The notes beneath the pieces were generated by a model. It was given only the letters and a program-made list of their open reading frames with translations, was not told the DNA's origin and ran no database searches. A stretch of 64,000 nucleotides of DNA. It comes from Dugong dugon. Lineage: Eukaryota > Chordata > Mammalia > Sirenia > Dugongidae. This document shows positions 46,860 through 58,091 of the stretch, in pieces; within the stretch, counting starts at the first letter, position 1, and every line of letters begins with the position of its first letter. A program made the position numbers and the translations under genes. The stretch lies in assembly GCA_030035585.1 (NCBI GenBank), contig CM057473.1, forward strand, positions 14,310,501 to 14,374,500. The letters are read 5' to 3'.

Positions 46860-47584
46860 TGGGAGGGCTGTGGGGACCACGATCTCGGGGAACATCTAGC
46901 TCAATTGGCATAACACAGTTTATAAAGAAAATGTTCTGCATTCTATCTTAGTGAGTAGCGTCTGGGATGGGTCTTAAAAGCCTGTGAGCAGCCATCTAAG
47001 ATACTCCACTGGTCTCACACCTTCAGGAGCAAGGGAGAATGAAGAAAACAAGATACAAGGGAAAAATTAGTCCAAAAGACTAATGGACCACAACTACCAC
47101 AGCCTCCACCAGACTGAGTCCAGCACAGCTACATGGTGCCCAGCTACCACCACTGACTGCTCTGACAAGGATGACAACAGAATGTCTCAGACAGGGCTGG
47201 AAAAAAAATGTAGAACAAAATTCTAACTCACAAAAAAAGACCAGACTTACTGTCAGAGACTGAAGAAATCCTGAGAGTAGGGCCACCAGACACCCTTGTA
47301 GCTCAGTAAGGAAGTCACTCCTGAGGTTCACCCTTCAGCCAAAGATTAGACAGCCCCATAAAACAAAACGAGGTTAATGGTGCACAACAGCCTGGGGACA
47401 AGGACTAAAAGGCAAGAGAGGACAGGAAAACTGGTAATAGGGAACCCAAGGTCGAGAAGGGAGAGTGTTGACATGTCGTAGGGTTGTTAATCAATGTCAT
47501 AAAACAATATGTGTACTGACTGTTTAATGAGAAGCTATTTGTTCTGTGAACCTTCATCTAAAGTACAATAAAAATAAATAAATA
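46860..47584 (+). mobile_element. Elephant L1 3' UTR insertion, 5' truncated
   Basis: From 'gtggggaccacgatctcggg' through 'ctaccacagcctccaccaga' to 'cttcatctaaagtacaataa' plus an A-rich tail with TAAA units. 'aaagacatt' (46850) and 'aaagacttt' (47585) may be the target duplication. No coding part is retained. The ORF at 47080-47331 minus is a shadow. Confidence 0.9.
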
Positions 47585-47594
47585 AAAGACTTTA

Positions 47595-48600
47595 TGGTAT
47601 GGCAGAGTGAGGAGTTTGGCAATTCCTATACAAAGAATCAATGATAAAATTGGACAAAAATGTCAAAAACAGCCATTTCAGGGCTCTAAAAATAAACAAA
47701 AGCCATCGAATGTAATGAATTGGGAAGTATTTATACTTAGAAAACTACTGAATCGGGGTAAGAACAGTGGGAGTCTTGGTGTTAGTGCCTGGGATTGCTT
47801 CTAATTGCCACCCCAGCTCTGTAACATGGTAGCATAACTAGGGTGGGCTGGTCATAAAAACCAACAGCTTCACCACTGGAAGGATGTCAGATGATTAGTG
47901 AAAGGTACAAAACACCTTACAACTGGAAAAACTGTTAGTAATAATAGCAACCTCAGTGGCAATAGCAACAGTGAGAAACTCAGTGAGTCTGAGTTTGCAG
48001 TACTGGTTGGGGCAAGCAATAGACAATTAGCCAGATATCTACCAAGAGGTCTGAAAATTATGACCACCAGAGCAGGCTTTGCTATCTTTTATAGATATCT
48101 CTGGCTAACTGAAATGACTTTGTGCAGGCACAGGAGAGACTGGAGCGGTCATAGTTATCCACACATCCTTGGCTATCTATGTGACCCTGTGCATGTACAG
48201 AAAACAAAAACAAAACAAAACATGAGGAAGTCCTGTGAAAAGGAAAAGCCAGGGTAGACTTGAAAATGACCTGCCTGATATTTGAAATGATTCTGCAGCT
48301 CAAACACAAATTCAATAGCAGAAGGTAAAAGTCTTACAAGCTTCAAGTGTCTAAACACAACTTCTGAACAATCATTGATTAACCATTAAACTAGGTAGAT
48401 ACTGTGTTGACCCCTAGAAAACCAGGCTTAGTAATAATAATAATAATAGAGACAATTCTATAGATATAGTTAAGTCACTAAACAAGCAAACAAAATAGAG
48501 TATCAAAGAAATAACCCTCAGGGAGAAAAATCAGAATGCAGAATTGCTACAATATAGCATCTTCGAGATTGATTTTCATCATCATCAACAACAACAACAG
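47595..48600 (+). repeat. Possible 5' part of an old HAL1/L1M element
   Basis: The stretch leads without a break into ORF1-like sequence and has an ORF of 119 codons (47898-48257) without recognisable domains. By position it could be the 5' UTR of the element at 48600-51440, but I cannot match it to a known leader. An (AAT)n run is at 48429-48449. Confidence 0.3.
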
Positions 48601-48609
48601 CAGTAAAAT

Positions 48610-49790
48610 GTGAGACATGAAAACAAACAGAAAAATGTGAACTATATTCAGGAAAAATAAAGTCAATAAAGATGATGTTGATCTTTGAAGATGATGACTT
48701 AAGAGACACTATTACACACATATTCATAAAATAAACTATGCTAAAGGAATTAAATAAAAATATGACTAAAATACAAGTAGAGACTATCAGCTGATATAGA
48801 AATTGTTTTTAAAAATAATAAATTTGAAATTATAGAATTGAAAAGTACAATAATTAAAATTAAAAGTTCAGGTGAGGGATTCAATAGTAGAATTAATATA
48901 TCAGGAGAAAAAAAATCAGTGAACTTGAAGATACATAAATATAAATAACTTAATCTGAAGAACAGAGAGAACAAACAAAGAACAGAGATCAACAAAGGTT
49001 CAGAGTCCTGTGGGAGAACATCAAGTATACCAGCGTAAGAATACTGGAAGTCCTTGTAGGTGAAGAGAGAAAAGAAGGGACACAAAAAAATATTTAAGAA
49101 AATAATAGCTGGAGATTTCCAAAATTTGATGGAAAACATTAGTATACATATCTAAGAAGTTCAGTAGGCCCCAATTAAGAAAAACACAAAGAGATCTATA
49201 TCTAGACACACCATAATCAAACCTTTAAAAGGCAAAGACAAAGACAACATCTTGAAAGCAGCAAAATAGAAATGACTCATTATCTATAGGGAAGCAGCAA
49301 TCCCTTAACGACTAAATAATAATCAGAAATAATGGAGTCCAGAGACATTATATAAAGACATTTACAGACAAGCAAAACTAAAAGAATTCATTGCTGGCAG
49401 AACAAGCTTCAAAGAAATATTAAAGTAAGACCTTTAGATCAAAAGGAAAAATCATGAGTTGGTAATGTGAATTCACACAGAGACATGAACAACACTAAAT
49501 ATGTAAATGTATGGGTAAATATAAAATTCTATATAAATATATAGCCATCTTTTTTTTCTCTTAATTTCTTTAAAATTGATGCAATTGCATAAAAACAATT
49601 CTAACAATATATTGGTTGATTTATAACACATAAATGTATATGATAGTAGAACAAAGGAGGGGAGGAGAAATTGAGCTATATTGAACCAAATTTTGTATAT
49701 TTTAAAGTAATAATGGTATTATTATTCTTAAATTGAATAGAATAATTTAAGTTGCATATTGTCATTCCCAGAGCAACTGCTAAGAAAATA
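48610..49790 (+). pseudogene. Old L1/HAL1 ORF1 remnant and linker
   Basis: The end of the L1 ORF1 region is recognisable. 'acaccataatcaaaccttta' (49208) stands for the RHIIIK segment, 'ggcaaagacaaagacaacat' (49231) for the KDKEKIL segment, and 'acagacaagcaaaactaaaa' (49364) for the FPDKQKL segment. Then comes 'tttcaaagaaatattaaag' (49407), the ALQEMLKG end. An AT-rich linker follows, with 'ttgcatattgtcattcccag' near 49752. ORF1 encodes the RNA-binding chaperone of L1. Many stops; inactive. ORF2 5' and central parts do not follow. Confidence 0.65.
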
Positions 49791-49965
49791 ACTGAAAAAA
49801 GTATAGTGGATTTGAATAAACCTTTCCCAAAGAAGGTATATGAATGACCAATAAGTAAATGGAAACATATCAAAAAATCACTACTCACTAGGGAAAAACA
49901 AGTGAAAACGTTAGATAACACCACTTCACAACCACTAACCAAAAAAAATAAAAAAATAACCCATT
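49791..49965 (+). repeat. L1/HAL1 3' portion, first half
   Basis: 'cctttcccaaagaaggtata' followed by 'gaccaataagtaaatggaaa', 'caaaaaatcactactcacta' and 'ataacaccacttcacaacca'. This is the distal ORF2 sequence that HAL1 elements retain. It continues after the insertions, at 51101. Confidence 0.8.
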
Positions 49966-50769
49966 GTCTGGTCTTGGGAAACATCTAGCTCAATTGGCAT
50001 GACACAGCTTATAAAGACAATGCTCTATATTCTACCTTGATGAGTAGTGTCTGGGGTCTTAAAAGCCTGTGAGCGGCCATCTAAGATATTCCACTGGTCT
50101 CATCCCTTTGGGAGCAAGGGAGAATGAAGAGAACAGGATACAAGGAAAAGATTAGTCCAAAGGACTAATTGTCCACAGCTACCAAGGCCTCCACCGGACT
50201 GAGTCCAGTACAGCTAGATGGTGCCCGGCTACCACCACTGACTTCTCGGACCAGGATCACGACAGAGGGTTCTGGACAGAGCTGGAGAAGGATGTAGAGC
50301 ATAATTCTAACTCACAAAAAAAAGACCAGATTTACTGGCCTAAAGGAGACTGGAGAAACCACGAGAGTATGGCCCCCAGACACCTTTTTAGCTCAGTGGT
50401 GAAGTCACCTCCGAGGTTCACTGTTCAGCCTGGGAGTGGACAGCCCGGTAAAACCAAATGAGACTAACGAGGTACAGGAGTCCAGTGACAAGGGCCAGAA
50501 AGCAGAAGGGGACAAGGAAGCTGGTGATAGGGAACCCAAGGTTGAGTAAGGATATTGTTGATGTGTTGTGAGATTGTTAACCATTGTCCTAGGGCAACAT
50601 TTGTAGTAACTGTTAAATGAGAAACTATTTTGTTCTGTAAGCCTTCATCTTAAGTGAGAAAAATGGCACAATTGGAAGAGCGTAGTCAATGTCACTGAAC
50701 TGTGTATGTAGAAATTTTTGAAACAGTGTATGTTTGGCTATGTGTATTTTCACCAAAAAAAAAAAAAAA
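49966..50769 (+). mobile_element. Elephant L1 3' UTR insertion into the old HAL1
   Basis: 'tcttgggaaacatctagctc', 'ctggggtcttaaaagcctgt', 'ccaccggactgagtccagta' and 'gagactggagaaaccacgag', then the 'tgttctgtaagccttcatct' end. After that it carries an alternative tail ('caatgtcactgaactgtgta', 'gtgtattttcaccaaaaaaa') ending in poly-A at 50754-50769. Confidence 0.88.
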
Positions 50770-50942
50770 GGTTGAGAAGTTAGAGGGTTAATGTGCTGTG
50801 GGGTTGTTAACCAATGTCGTAAAACAACATGTGTACTACTGTTTCATGAGAAACTATTTGTTCTGTAAGCCTTCACCTGAAGTACAATAAAATATTTAAA
50901 AAAAGGAAAAATAAAATATAAAAAAAAACAATTAAAAAAATA
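50770..50942 (+). repeat. Second copy of the L1 3' tail
   Basis: 'gttgagaagttagagggtta', 'gtggggttgttaaccaatgt' and 'agtacaataaaatatttaaa' repeat the last 130 bp of the L1 3' UTR directly after the first poly-A, with a new A-rich tail. Confidence 0.85.
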
Positions 50943-51100
50943 TAGTAACCCATTGTCATCAAGTCAATTCCGGCACACAGTGACCCCGTAGGACAGAATA
51001 GAACTGCCCCATAGGGTTTCCGAGGAGCAGCTGGTGGATTCGAACTGCTGATATTTTGGTTAGCAGCTACGCACTTAACCACTGCGCAACCAGGCCTCCT
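50943..51100 (-). mobile_element. AfroSINE, antisense
   Basis: 'cccattgtcatcaagtcaat', 'ccgtaggacagaatagaact' and 'ccatagggtttccgaggagc', ending 'actgcgcaaccaggcctcc'. It sits at the end of the L1 A-rich tail. Confidence 0.95.
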
Positions 51101-51440
51101 CGCAACCACTAGAATAGCTGTAATCAGAAAACTGGCAATAACAAGTGTCGACAAGGATGAGGTAGAATTCATATATTGCTGTGATGTAAAATGACATAGC
51201 CACTTTGGACAACAGTTTGGCAGTTTCTCTAAATGTTAAGCATAAAGTTTTCAAATGACCCAGAAATTTCACTTCCAAATATCTGCCTAAGAGGAATGAA
51301 AGCATATGTCCTCACAAAGACTTGTGCAAGAATGTTCACAGTAGCTTTATTCATAGTAGCCAAAACAAATAAACAATCTACATGCTCAATAACTGACGAA
51401 TTGTTAAACAAAGTGTCATACAGCTGTTGAGTGTCTATGT
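51101..51440 (+). repeat. L1/HAL1 3' portion, second half
   Basis: The text resumes with 'cgcaaccactagaatagctg' and continues 'ggcaataacaagtgtcgaca', 'acagtttggcagtttctcta' and 'atagtagccaaaacaaat'. The 'cRcaaccacta' motif before 49945 and at 51101 marks the duplication made by the inserted L1. Confidence 0.88.
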
Positions 51441-51444
51441 CTGA

Positions 51445-51560
51445 CCTGCCAGCAACAGAGAATATTACAGAGAGCTCAGTATGGTGCCGTCCCTTGAGGA
51501 CGCTAACCAGACATCTGGTAATCAAGTTAATAACATCAGATCCTTTATGTATGTATTCTT
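51445..51560 (+). pseudogene. Short ERVL-like pol (integrase) scrap
   Basis: 'gagctcagtatggtgccgtc' and 'ccagacatctggtaatcaag' resemble a stretch of ERVL integrase around the 'wwqvDyigp' region. About 110 bp only, with stops in the frame. It is a fossil of an ancient endogenous retrovirus and encodes nothing functional. Confidence 0.4.
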
Positions 51561-51561
51561 T

Positions 51562-52005
51562 TTCTTAGGCTGCTGTAACAAATTACCAGAAACCAGTTGG
51601 CTTAAAACAACAAAATACTATGTTCTTACAGCTCTACAGTCCAGAAGTTCAAAAATCAAGGTGTTGGCAGGGCCGCACGCCCTCTGAAGGCTCTAGGGAA
51701 GAGTCTTCCTTGCCTCTTCAAGCTTCTGGTGGCCCCAGGTGTTACTCGGCTTGTAGCTGCATACCTTCAATCTCTGCCTCTGTCTTCATATAATCTTCTT
51801 TTATCTGTGTCTCTCTTTTCCACCCCTCTTCTTATAAGGATATCTGTCATTGGGTTTAGTGACCACACTAATCCAGTATGATCTCATCATCATCCTTAAC
51901 TAATTATATCTGCAAAGACTCTATTTCCAAATATGGTCTCATTATGAGGTTCTGGTTAGACCTTAATTTTAGGGGAACACTGTTCAACCACTACACCTTA
52001 CAACA
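51562..52005 (-). repeat. MLT1-type MaLR LTR, antisense
   Basis: 'tcttaggctgctgtaacaaa', 'ggcttaaaacaacaaaatac', 'agaagttcaaaaatcaaggt', 'cttcttataaggatatctgt' and 'gcaaagactctatttccaaa', then 'gaggttctggttagacct'. These follow the reverse complement of the MLT1 LTR from its 3' end to its 5' end. Confidence 0.85.
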
Positions 52006-52181
52006 TGTAACAGTAGTAATTTATGCTACTGGAATTGGTGTCAGGACTCATAAAATACAGAATGCCTGATTTAACAATAGAAGAGTCTATGCAACATCTG
52101 TTTTAAAGAGTGGTGTCATTTGACTCATGACCATGTGATCCATTGACATTACCACATGCTACATCATCAAGAAAAAGCAAG

Positions 52182-52756
52182 ATTAGTTGTGCTGGCTTCC
52201 CCAGTATTGTGTACTGTCTTACGCTTCACCAAAGTTATCACTTATCTATTCTCTATTTAGTGTTTTGCTCTCCCACCCTTCCCCTTCCTCATAATCATCA
52301 AAGATTGTTTCTTTTTGTGTGTAAACCTTTTCAAGAGTTTTTATAGTAGTGGTCTCATACAATCTTTGTCCTTTTGCGATTGACTTATTTCACTCAGCAT
52401 AATGCCCTCCAGATTCATCCATGTTGTAAGATGCTTCACAGATTCATCATTGTTCTTTATTGTTGCGTAGTATTTGATTGTGTATATGTACCATAGTTTG
52501 TTCATCCATTCATCTGTTGATGGGCACCTAGGTTGTTTCTATCTTCTTGCTATTGTGAACAATGCTGCAGTGAAAATGGGTGTGCATATGTCTACTCATG
52601 TGACAGCTCTTATTTCTTTAGGATATATTCCTAGGAGGGGGATCGCTGGATCATATGGTATTTCTATTTCTGGCTTTTAAAGGAAGTGCCATATCATTGT
52701 CCAAAATGGTTGTACCATTTTGCATTCCCACCAGTAGTGCATAAGAGTTCCAGTGC
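52182..52756 (-). mobile_element. Inverted 5' segment of an elephant L1
   Basis: Antisense L1 3' UTR and ORF2 end: 'gcttccccagtattgtgtac', 'gacttatttcactcagcata', 'gttcatccattcatctgttg' and 'gtaccattttgcattcccac'. It abuts the sense segment at 52757, and the two halves meet at nearly adjacent points of the L1, the pattern of twin priming. Confidence 0.9.
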
Positions 52757-53535
52757 AAGGTCATGGAAGCTCCATAGACACATACAAACTCCCTGAAGGA
52801 CCAAATTACTGGACTGAGGGCTGTAGGGACCATGATCCTAGGGAACATCTAGCTCAACCAGCATAACAGTTTATAAAGAAAATGTTCTACATTCTACCTT
52901 GGTGAGTAGTGTCCAGGGTCTTAAAAGCTTGTGAGTGGCCATCTAAGATACCCCACTGGTATCACCCCATCTGGAGCAGGGGAGAATGAAGAAAACCAAA
53001 GACACAAGGGAAAGATTAGTCCAAAGTACTAATGGACCACAACTACCACAGCCTCCACCAGACTAAATCTAGCACAACTAGATGGTGTCTGGCTACCACC
53101 AACACCTGGTCTGACAGGGATCACAATAGAAGGTCCCAGGCAGAGCTGGAGAAAAATATAGAGCAAAATTTTAACTCACAGAAAACAAAGACCAGACTTA
53201 TTGGTCTGACAGAGACTGGAGAAACCCCGAGAGTATGGCCCCCGGCCACACTTATAGCTCAATACTGAAGTCACTCCTGAGGTTCACCCTCCAGCCAAAG
53301 ATCAGACAGGCCCATAAAACAAAATAGACTAAATGGACACACCAGCCCATGGGCAAGGACAAGAAGGCAGGAGGGAACAGGAATGCTAGTAATGGAGAAC
53401 CCAAGATAGAGAAGGGGAGAATATTGGCATGTGCGGTTGGCAACCAATGTCACAAAACAATATGTGTATTAATTGTTTAATGAGAAACTAGTTTGCTCTG
53501 TAAACCTTCATCTAAAGTACAATAAATCAAAAAAA
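52757..53535 (+). mobile_element. Sense 3' segment of the same elephant L1
   Basis: From 'caaggtcatggaagctccat' through 'gggaacatctagctcaacca' and 'ctccaccagactaaatctag' to 'cttcatctaaagtacaataa' and poly-A. Duplications 'aagaaaaagcaag' (52169-52181) and 'aagaaaactcaag' (53536-53548) enclose both segments. Confidence 0.92.
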
Positions 53536-53737
53536 AAGAAAACTCAAGTTTAGTAGAATAATGGAATGTCCTTTTTTTAGGCAGAGCTAATTTGTCATAT
53601 TCTGTGATTCAAGATGTAGTATATCAATTGAACCAATGGTCATTATATATCTCCCCAATAGTAGAATAAATGGTTGAAAGCAGGATTGACATTTCTCCCT
53701 GTACTGTAGTACCCCCAAAAAAAAAACCCAAGGAAAG

Positions 53738-53894
53738 AAAACCCATTGCCGTTAAGTCTATTCTAACTCATAGCGACCCTGTAGGACAGAGTTGAACTGC
53801 CTATAGGGTTTCCAAGGAGTAGCTGGAGGATTCAAACTGTCAACCTTTTGATTAGCAGCTGTAGGCTCTTAACTACTGTGCTGCCAAGGCTCCA
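53738..53894 (-). mobile_element. AfroSINE, antisense
   Basis: 'cccattgccgttaagtctat', 'ccctgtaggacagagttgaa' and 'cctttgattagcagctgt'-like text, ending 'actgtgctgccaaggctcc'. A-rich left edge. Confidence 0.93.
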
Positions 53895-53924
53895 GTATCC
53901 CAATAGGTGAATTTACTTCTTCCT

Positions 53925-54890
53925 GCCTTTAAAGTCATGAGCTCTGCTAGATTAGAGGTTCTGGCTACAAGAAGGGAAGACTATGGTTACTGCTATAAAT
54001 GTGCAAAGGAAAAAATATGTCCATGTCAGGAACATTGCCACTTGGTGTGTCTAGGTTCTGCACAAACTATTAATGAACAGTTTTATCATCTATGGCCTGC
54101 CAAGTACAAAGAAACCAAAGGCTTAAAAGTCTTGGTCATGTCACTAATTATACAATGTAGTAGAGCCTGGGATAGCCAATATGGGAAATCAATAAAGTGT
54201 CCTGAAAACATAATGGATGAATACAACTTATGGCCTCAGGACCAGATGTACCATCAGGGACTATTCTTACAGTATAGCAGATAATTTGCAGCTTGCCACG
54301 TTCTTATAGACCCAGAGGAAAGACCTAACGTAGAACCTAAGTGAGTCTGAGTGGCACAGGGGGTGTACTACAGTAGAAATTCTGGTACTCTATATCACCT
54401 TCACTTAGCACATCTCTTATTTCAGCAGACATCTCTGTTTTATCTCAGACTGACCACATGGTGACAAAATCCCACAAGAGTGTGCCACTCCTTTTTCACT
54501 TTTTACCAGGATGCTTCTATAACACTTTTTAAAACCATTCATCATGAGCATAATAGCAACCTGGTAATGTGGTAGAGTTAATACTTCACAAACCTCAACC
54601 CATGGGGTGAGGGAGTAGCCAGTTGATGAATGCTTCAAACTTTTTTCTATTTACAATTCAAGGAATCAGACTAAATACCACTAAGAGTCTCAAAAGAAAC
54701 AAGCTTCTACCACTTACATATTGTCCTCAATAAGACGTTTATATTGGCTTTTCCTCTTTCATGTCTAACTCTACTCTGGTTCTTACTTTCGCGTCCTGTG
54801 ATCACCACCTAAATAAACTGACCGCACACAAGCCCTTGTCTCAATTTCTGCTTTCAGCAAGCACATAATCTAAGCCAGAGCTGTATAACA
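53925..54890 (+). repeat. Probable ERVL-derived remnant with LTR end
   Basis: 'gctctgctagattagaggtt' resembles a piece of the ERVL pol 3' region, and a frame of 125 codons (53907-54284) runs through it without clear motifs. The 3' part (54770-54870), 'ctgtgatcaccacctaaata' then 'cttgtctcaatttctgcttt', looks like the end of an old LTR with its poly-A signal. Only fragments are visible; nothing functional. Confidence 0.4.
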
Positions 54891-54893
54891 TAC

Positions 54894-55429
54894 TGTCATG
54901 GATTGAATTGTGTCCCCCCAAAATATCTGTCAACTTGGCTGGGTCATGATTCCCAGTATTGTATGATTGTGTAATCAGATGTGATCTTCTTATGTGTGGT
55001 AAACTCTAACAGTATGATGAGGTTATATGTGATCTCCTTATGTGTTGTAAATTCTTTCACTGTGATAAGGTTATACTTATGAGGTTTACAAGATTAGATA
55101 TTGTCTTAATCCAATCTTTTTTGAGATATAAAAGAGAGAAGCAAGCAGAGACACATGGGAATCTCATACCACCAAGAAAGCAGTGCTGGAAGCAGAGAGC
55201 ATCTTTTGGACCAGAGGTTCCTGTGCTGAGATGCTCCCAGACCAAGGGAAGACTGATGCAACACAAGGACCTTCTTCCAGAGCCGACAGAGAGAGAGAGA
55301 GCCTTCTCCTGGAGCTGATGCCCTGAATTTGGACTTGTAGCCTACAGGACTCTAAGAGAATAAACTTCTCTTTGTTACAGTCATCCACCTGTGGTATTTC
55401 TGTTAGAGTAGCACTAGATGACTAAGACA
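54894..55429 (+). repeat. MaLR/ERVL-type solo LTR with perfect duplication
   Basis: It starts 'tgtcatggattgaattgtgt' and ends 'gatgactaagaca', flanked by a perfect 5-bp duplication 'catac' (54889-54893, 55430-55434). Five bases is the duplication length of ERVL/MaLR integration. The 536-bp LTR contains 'gagatataaaagagagaagc' (TATA-like, 55122) and an 'aataaa' signal near 55360. No internal region is left. Confidence 0.9.
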
Positions 55430-55434
55430 CATAC

Positions 55435-58090
55435 CAACATCATTTATAGCAGGATTAAGAAAATTTATGCCTGGACATTCTTGAAAAAAAAAAATCCCAT
55501 AATTGCTTCTGTTAACCATTCTTTTAAATGAGAACTGCTGTATAAAAGTTGTTCCAAAACATAAAATTGAATGGCCAGATGCAGTTGAATACGTTCTCTG
55601 CAAAGCTAGTTCTATCCTTTTGGAAAGTCCTATAAATATAAATGATTACATATGAATTCATCAGGATGAAATTTCAGTTTTTACAGCCACTCACTCATAT
55701 TCAGTTGGCTTCCAATTTGAACCTACATTATCCTTAATAACAGTACTATAGAGATCTGAAAATAATTACCATCAATCTTTCCTGTATTGCAACTTATTAC
55801 TTGTGTCTGAGATGAAACTTATAAACTCCCCTCTCACTCTGTGCCATTTTCAGAAGCTTGGAAAGATCAGCAGACAAAGTGTTTTATCAGATACAGGAAT
55901 GTGGTAAGCCTGGGTCTATTCAAAAGCTCAGATATAAAAACTCATCTTTAGTAAAATAATCATGTCATTTATTATCATACCTGGAATGAATTGTCAAAAA
56001 AATGAGATCTCATTCTACTTGAACTGTTAATTAACTAAAATTTCAAAATTCTTGTTTAAATATGAAAAATATGTGTAAAATTCTAGGAGCAGTAGACACT
56101 CCATTAGTGAGGAGAGAGAGAGATTAATTTCTGAATATTCAAAATGTTTTCCAGATATGTATAGTAGTTCTCAAATAAATCTAGGTTACTTGATTACCTC
56201 ATTTATTACGTTATTGTACTTTCCAAATCCTGGAGTGTTCTGAGATATTCTTATGATGATTCATCTCAAAGGATTAAAAATTAATAAACTTGTAGTAAAC
56301 TTAGTGACACTAGGCAGAAGTCCAACCCAATCTTTGTTTTTTAACTTGTCATAGAGTATCTCTCCCTACCTCCATCCATCCCCTGACCATCTCAGTCTAA
56401 GTAAGTCTGTGGACTGAAGCAAATCATGACCAGAGAAATTAATTGGATGCAGCAAATTCTCATACTTGAAATAGATATGTGAGTCCCCTGTGGCTTACAT
56501 GTGAACATGAAAGGGCAGATCAGGCTTATTGTCTAATATTACTCTCTTTTAGGGATTTGTAACCATTTTCATACCTAACATACAGATTTGGAAAGTCTGA
56601 TAAAATACACAGATTCTTTCTCACTATATTTTTATAATATAATAAAATACTTAGGATTACAAAAAAACCTAATCTTCTTGAAATACAATGATCAAAAGAG
56701 TCAAACTATTAAAATGCAGACATCCACACACTCATATTGATACATCAAATGATGGGTTCTTGTGGTAGGGCTAATAAGTATCAAAATTTATAGGTAGTGA
56801 TGATTTTAGAATTATTTCAAGATATCTACAATAACTCTAATGTGTCATGAACATATCTGCAATTTCAATTGGTGACAATTTACGGGTAATATCAACACTA
56901 CTTTTTCATTGTTAACGTCTATTTGAGACGTGCTAAATTTCTGTGGGATATTAGTAAATATAAAGATGATTTTTTGTTTGTTTGTTTCCAATTCAAGTTC
57001 ATGGGTTCAATTTGATTATGGTCTTCAGCAAAAGAACAACTCTGCAGTGCTTGATCCAACAGCTGTTATTAAGCATGCCAGGCCTGTCATTCTTTCCCTA
57101 GTCCCCCCACCAAAATTCTTCAGTAGTCCGTCATCTAAAATTGTCCAAAAGAGAATGCCACACCTAAGGATATGGGAACCAGCCTGGTGCAGGAGACAGA
57201 GAAAGCAACTCAGCCAAAGTGCTAATAAAGTTCTTGAGATGCTAGGATTACATTCTTAAAACAATTAATTAAATCAGCTTCACCTTAAAAATACACATAT
57301 TTTGAAAATGTAAAAGAGCTTTGCCAATATTCTCTTTCTAATAGATTTTGTAACAATAAGCATGGAGACATGGGACCGTTCAGTAATACAGACATGCACA
57401 ATAGATATTTGTGTGTATTTACCCTTGAAAGATTCTCATATTGTCAGTTAAAAAAAAGCTCTTGCAAGAAAGAATATATAACTCATCCATATGTCTAATT
57501 CCTTGGCAATGGATTCAGTCAGACAGCCAAGAAAAACATTGAATAAAATCAATGTTTTCATAGTTTATGAACCAGGGAAAATGGAGTGAATTAAACAGAA
57601 AACTCCAGTAGCTACTTCTACTGAATAAAGCAGCAGGAATTCCTCAGCTGGTCAGTTGCCCTAATAAATAGTCTCTTAATTAAATCAAGACCCTTACAAA
57701 ATGACTCGTATAGAGAAACAAAATAGTTGACAGGCAATAAGACATGTGTGTGAATGTGTCTTTAAAAGCTTTTGAAAACGAAAGAGCGATATTTTCAAAA
57801 GAACTTTGTAAAAATATAATTTACAGGAATAATTGAATTTTAAGTAGACATGTTAAGAAGGCAATTTAATTGCTTTTGACCTACTTTAGCAATTGAGACT
57901 TTCTTGGTATTCTAACTCTCTTAAAAACTCCTTTCTATTTCATAATTTTTCCTGAATTAAAACATAGCTACATAACAGCTAGATTTTATGGTTTTATTTG
58001 AAATTAAACTGAAAAAAAGTTCACAAAGCTATAGTTACCACAAACACTTTCTCTTTCTGTTTACTCAGACACAAAAACGCACACACATAT
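55435..58090. other. Unassigned sequence with one exon-like ORF
   Basis: About 2.7 kb without a recognised repeat. The ORF at 56930-57259 is described separately. A (TTTG)n patch lies at 56972-56986. Confidence 0.45.
56930..57259 (+). other. Weak candidate coding segment, unidentified
   Basis: A frame of 109 codons with coding-like composition from about 57050: 'LDPTAVIKHARPVIL', 'LVPPPKFFSSPSSKI' and 'RIWEPAWCRRQRKQL'. It is followed by a stop at 57257-57259 and an 'aataaa' at 57225 inside the frame. A possible splice acceptor ('ttatggtcttcag') precedes the coding-like part at about 57029. I recognise no family. The first 30 residues are hydrophobic and probably not coding. It could be a terminal exon, an old repeat, or chance. 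Confidence 0.15.
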
Positions 58091-58091
58091 G

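Noticed and set aside
53907..54284. A 125-codon ORF as a host gene
   Set aside because: Part of it resembles ERVL-derived sequence and it has no start context, splice sites or domain I can recognise.
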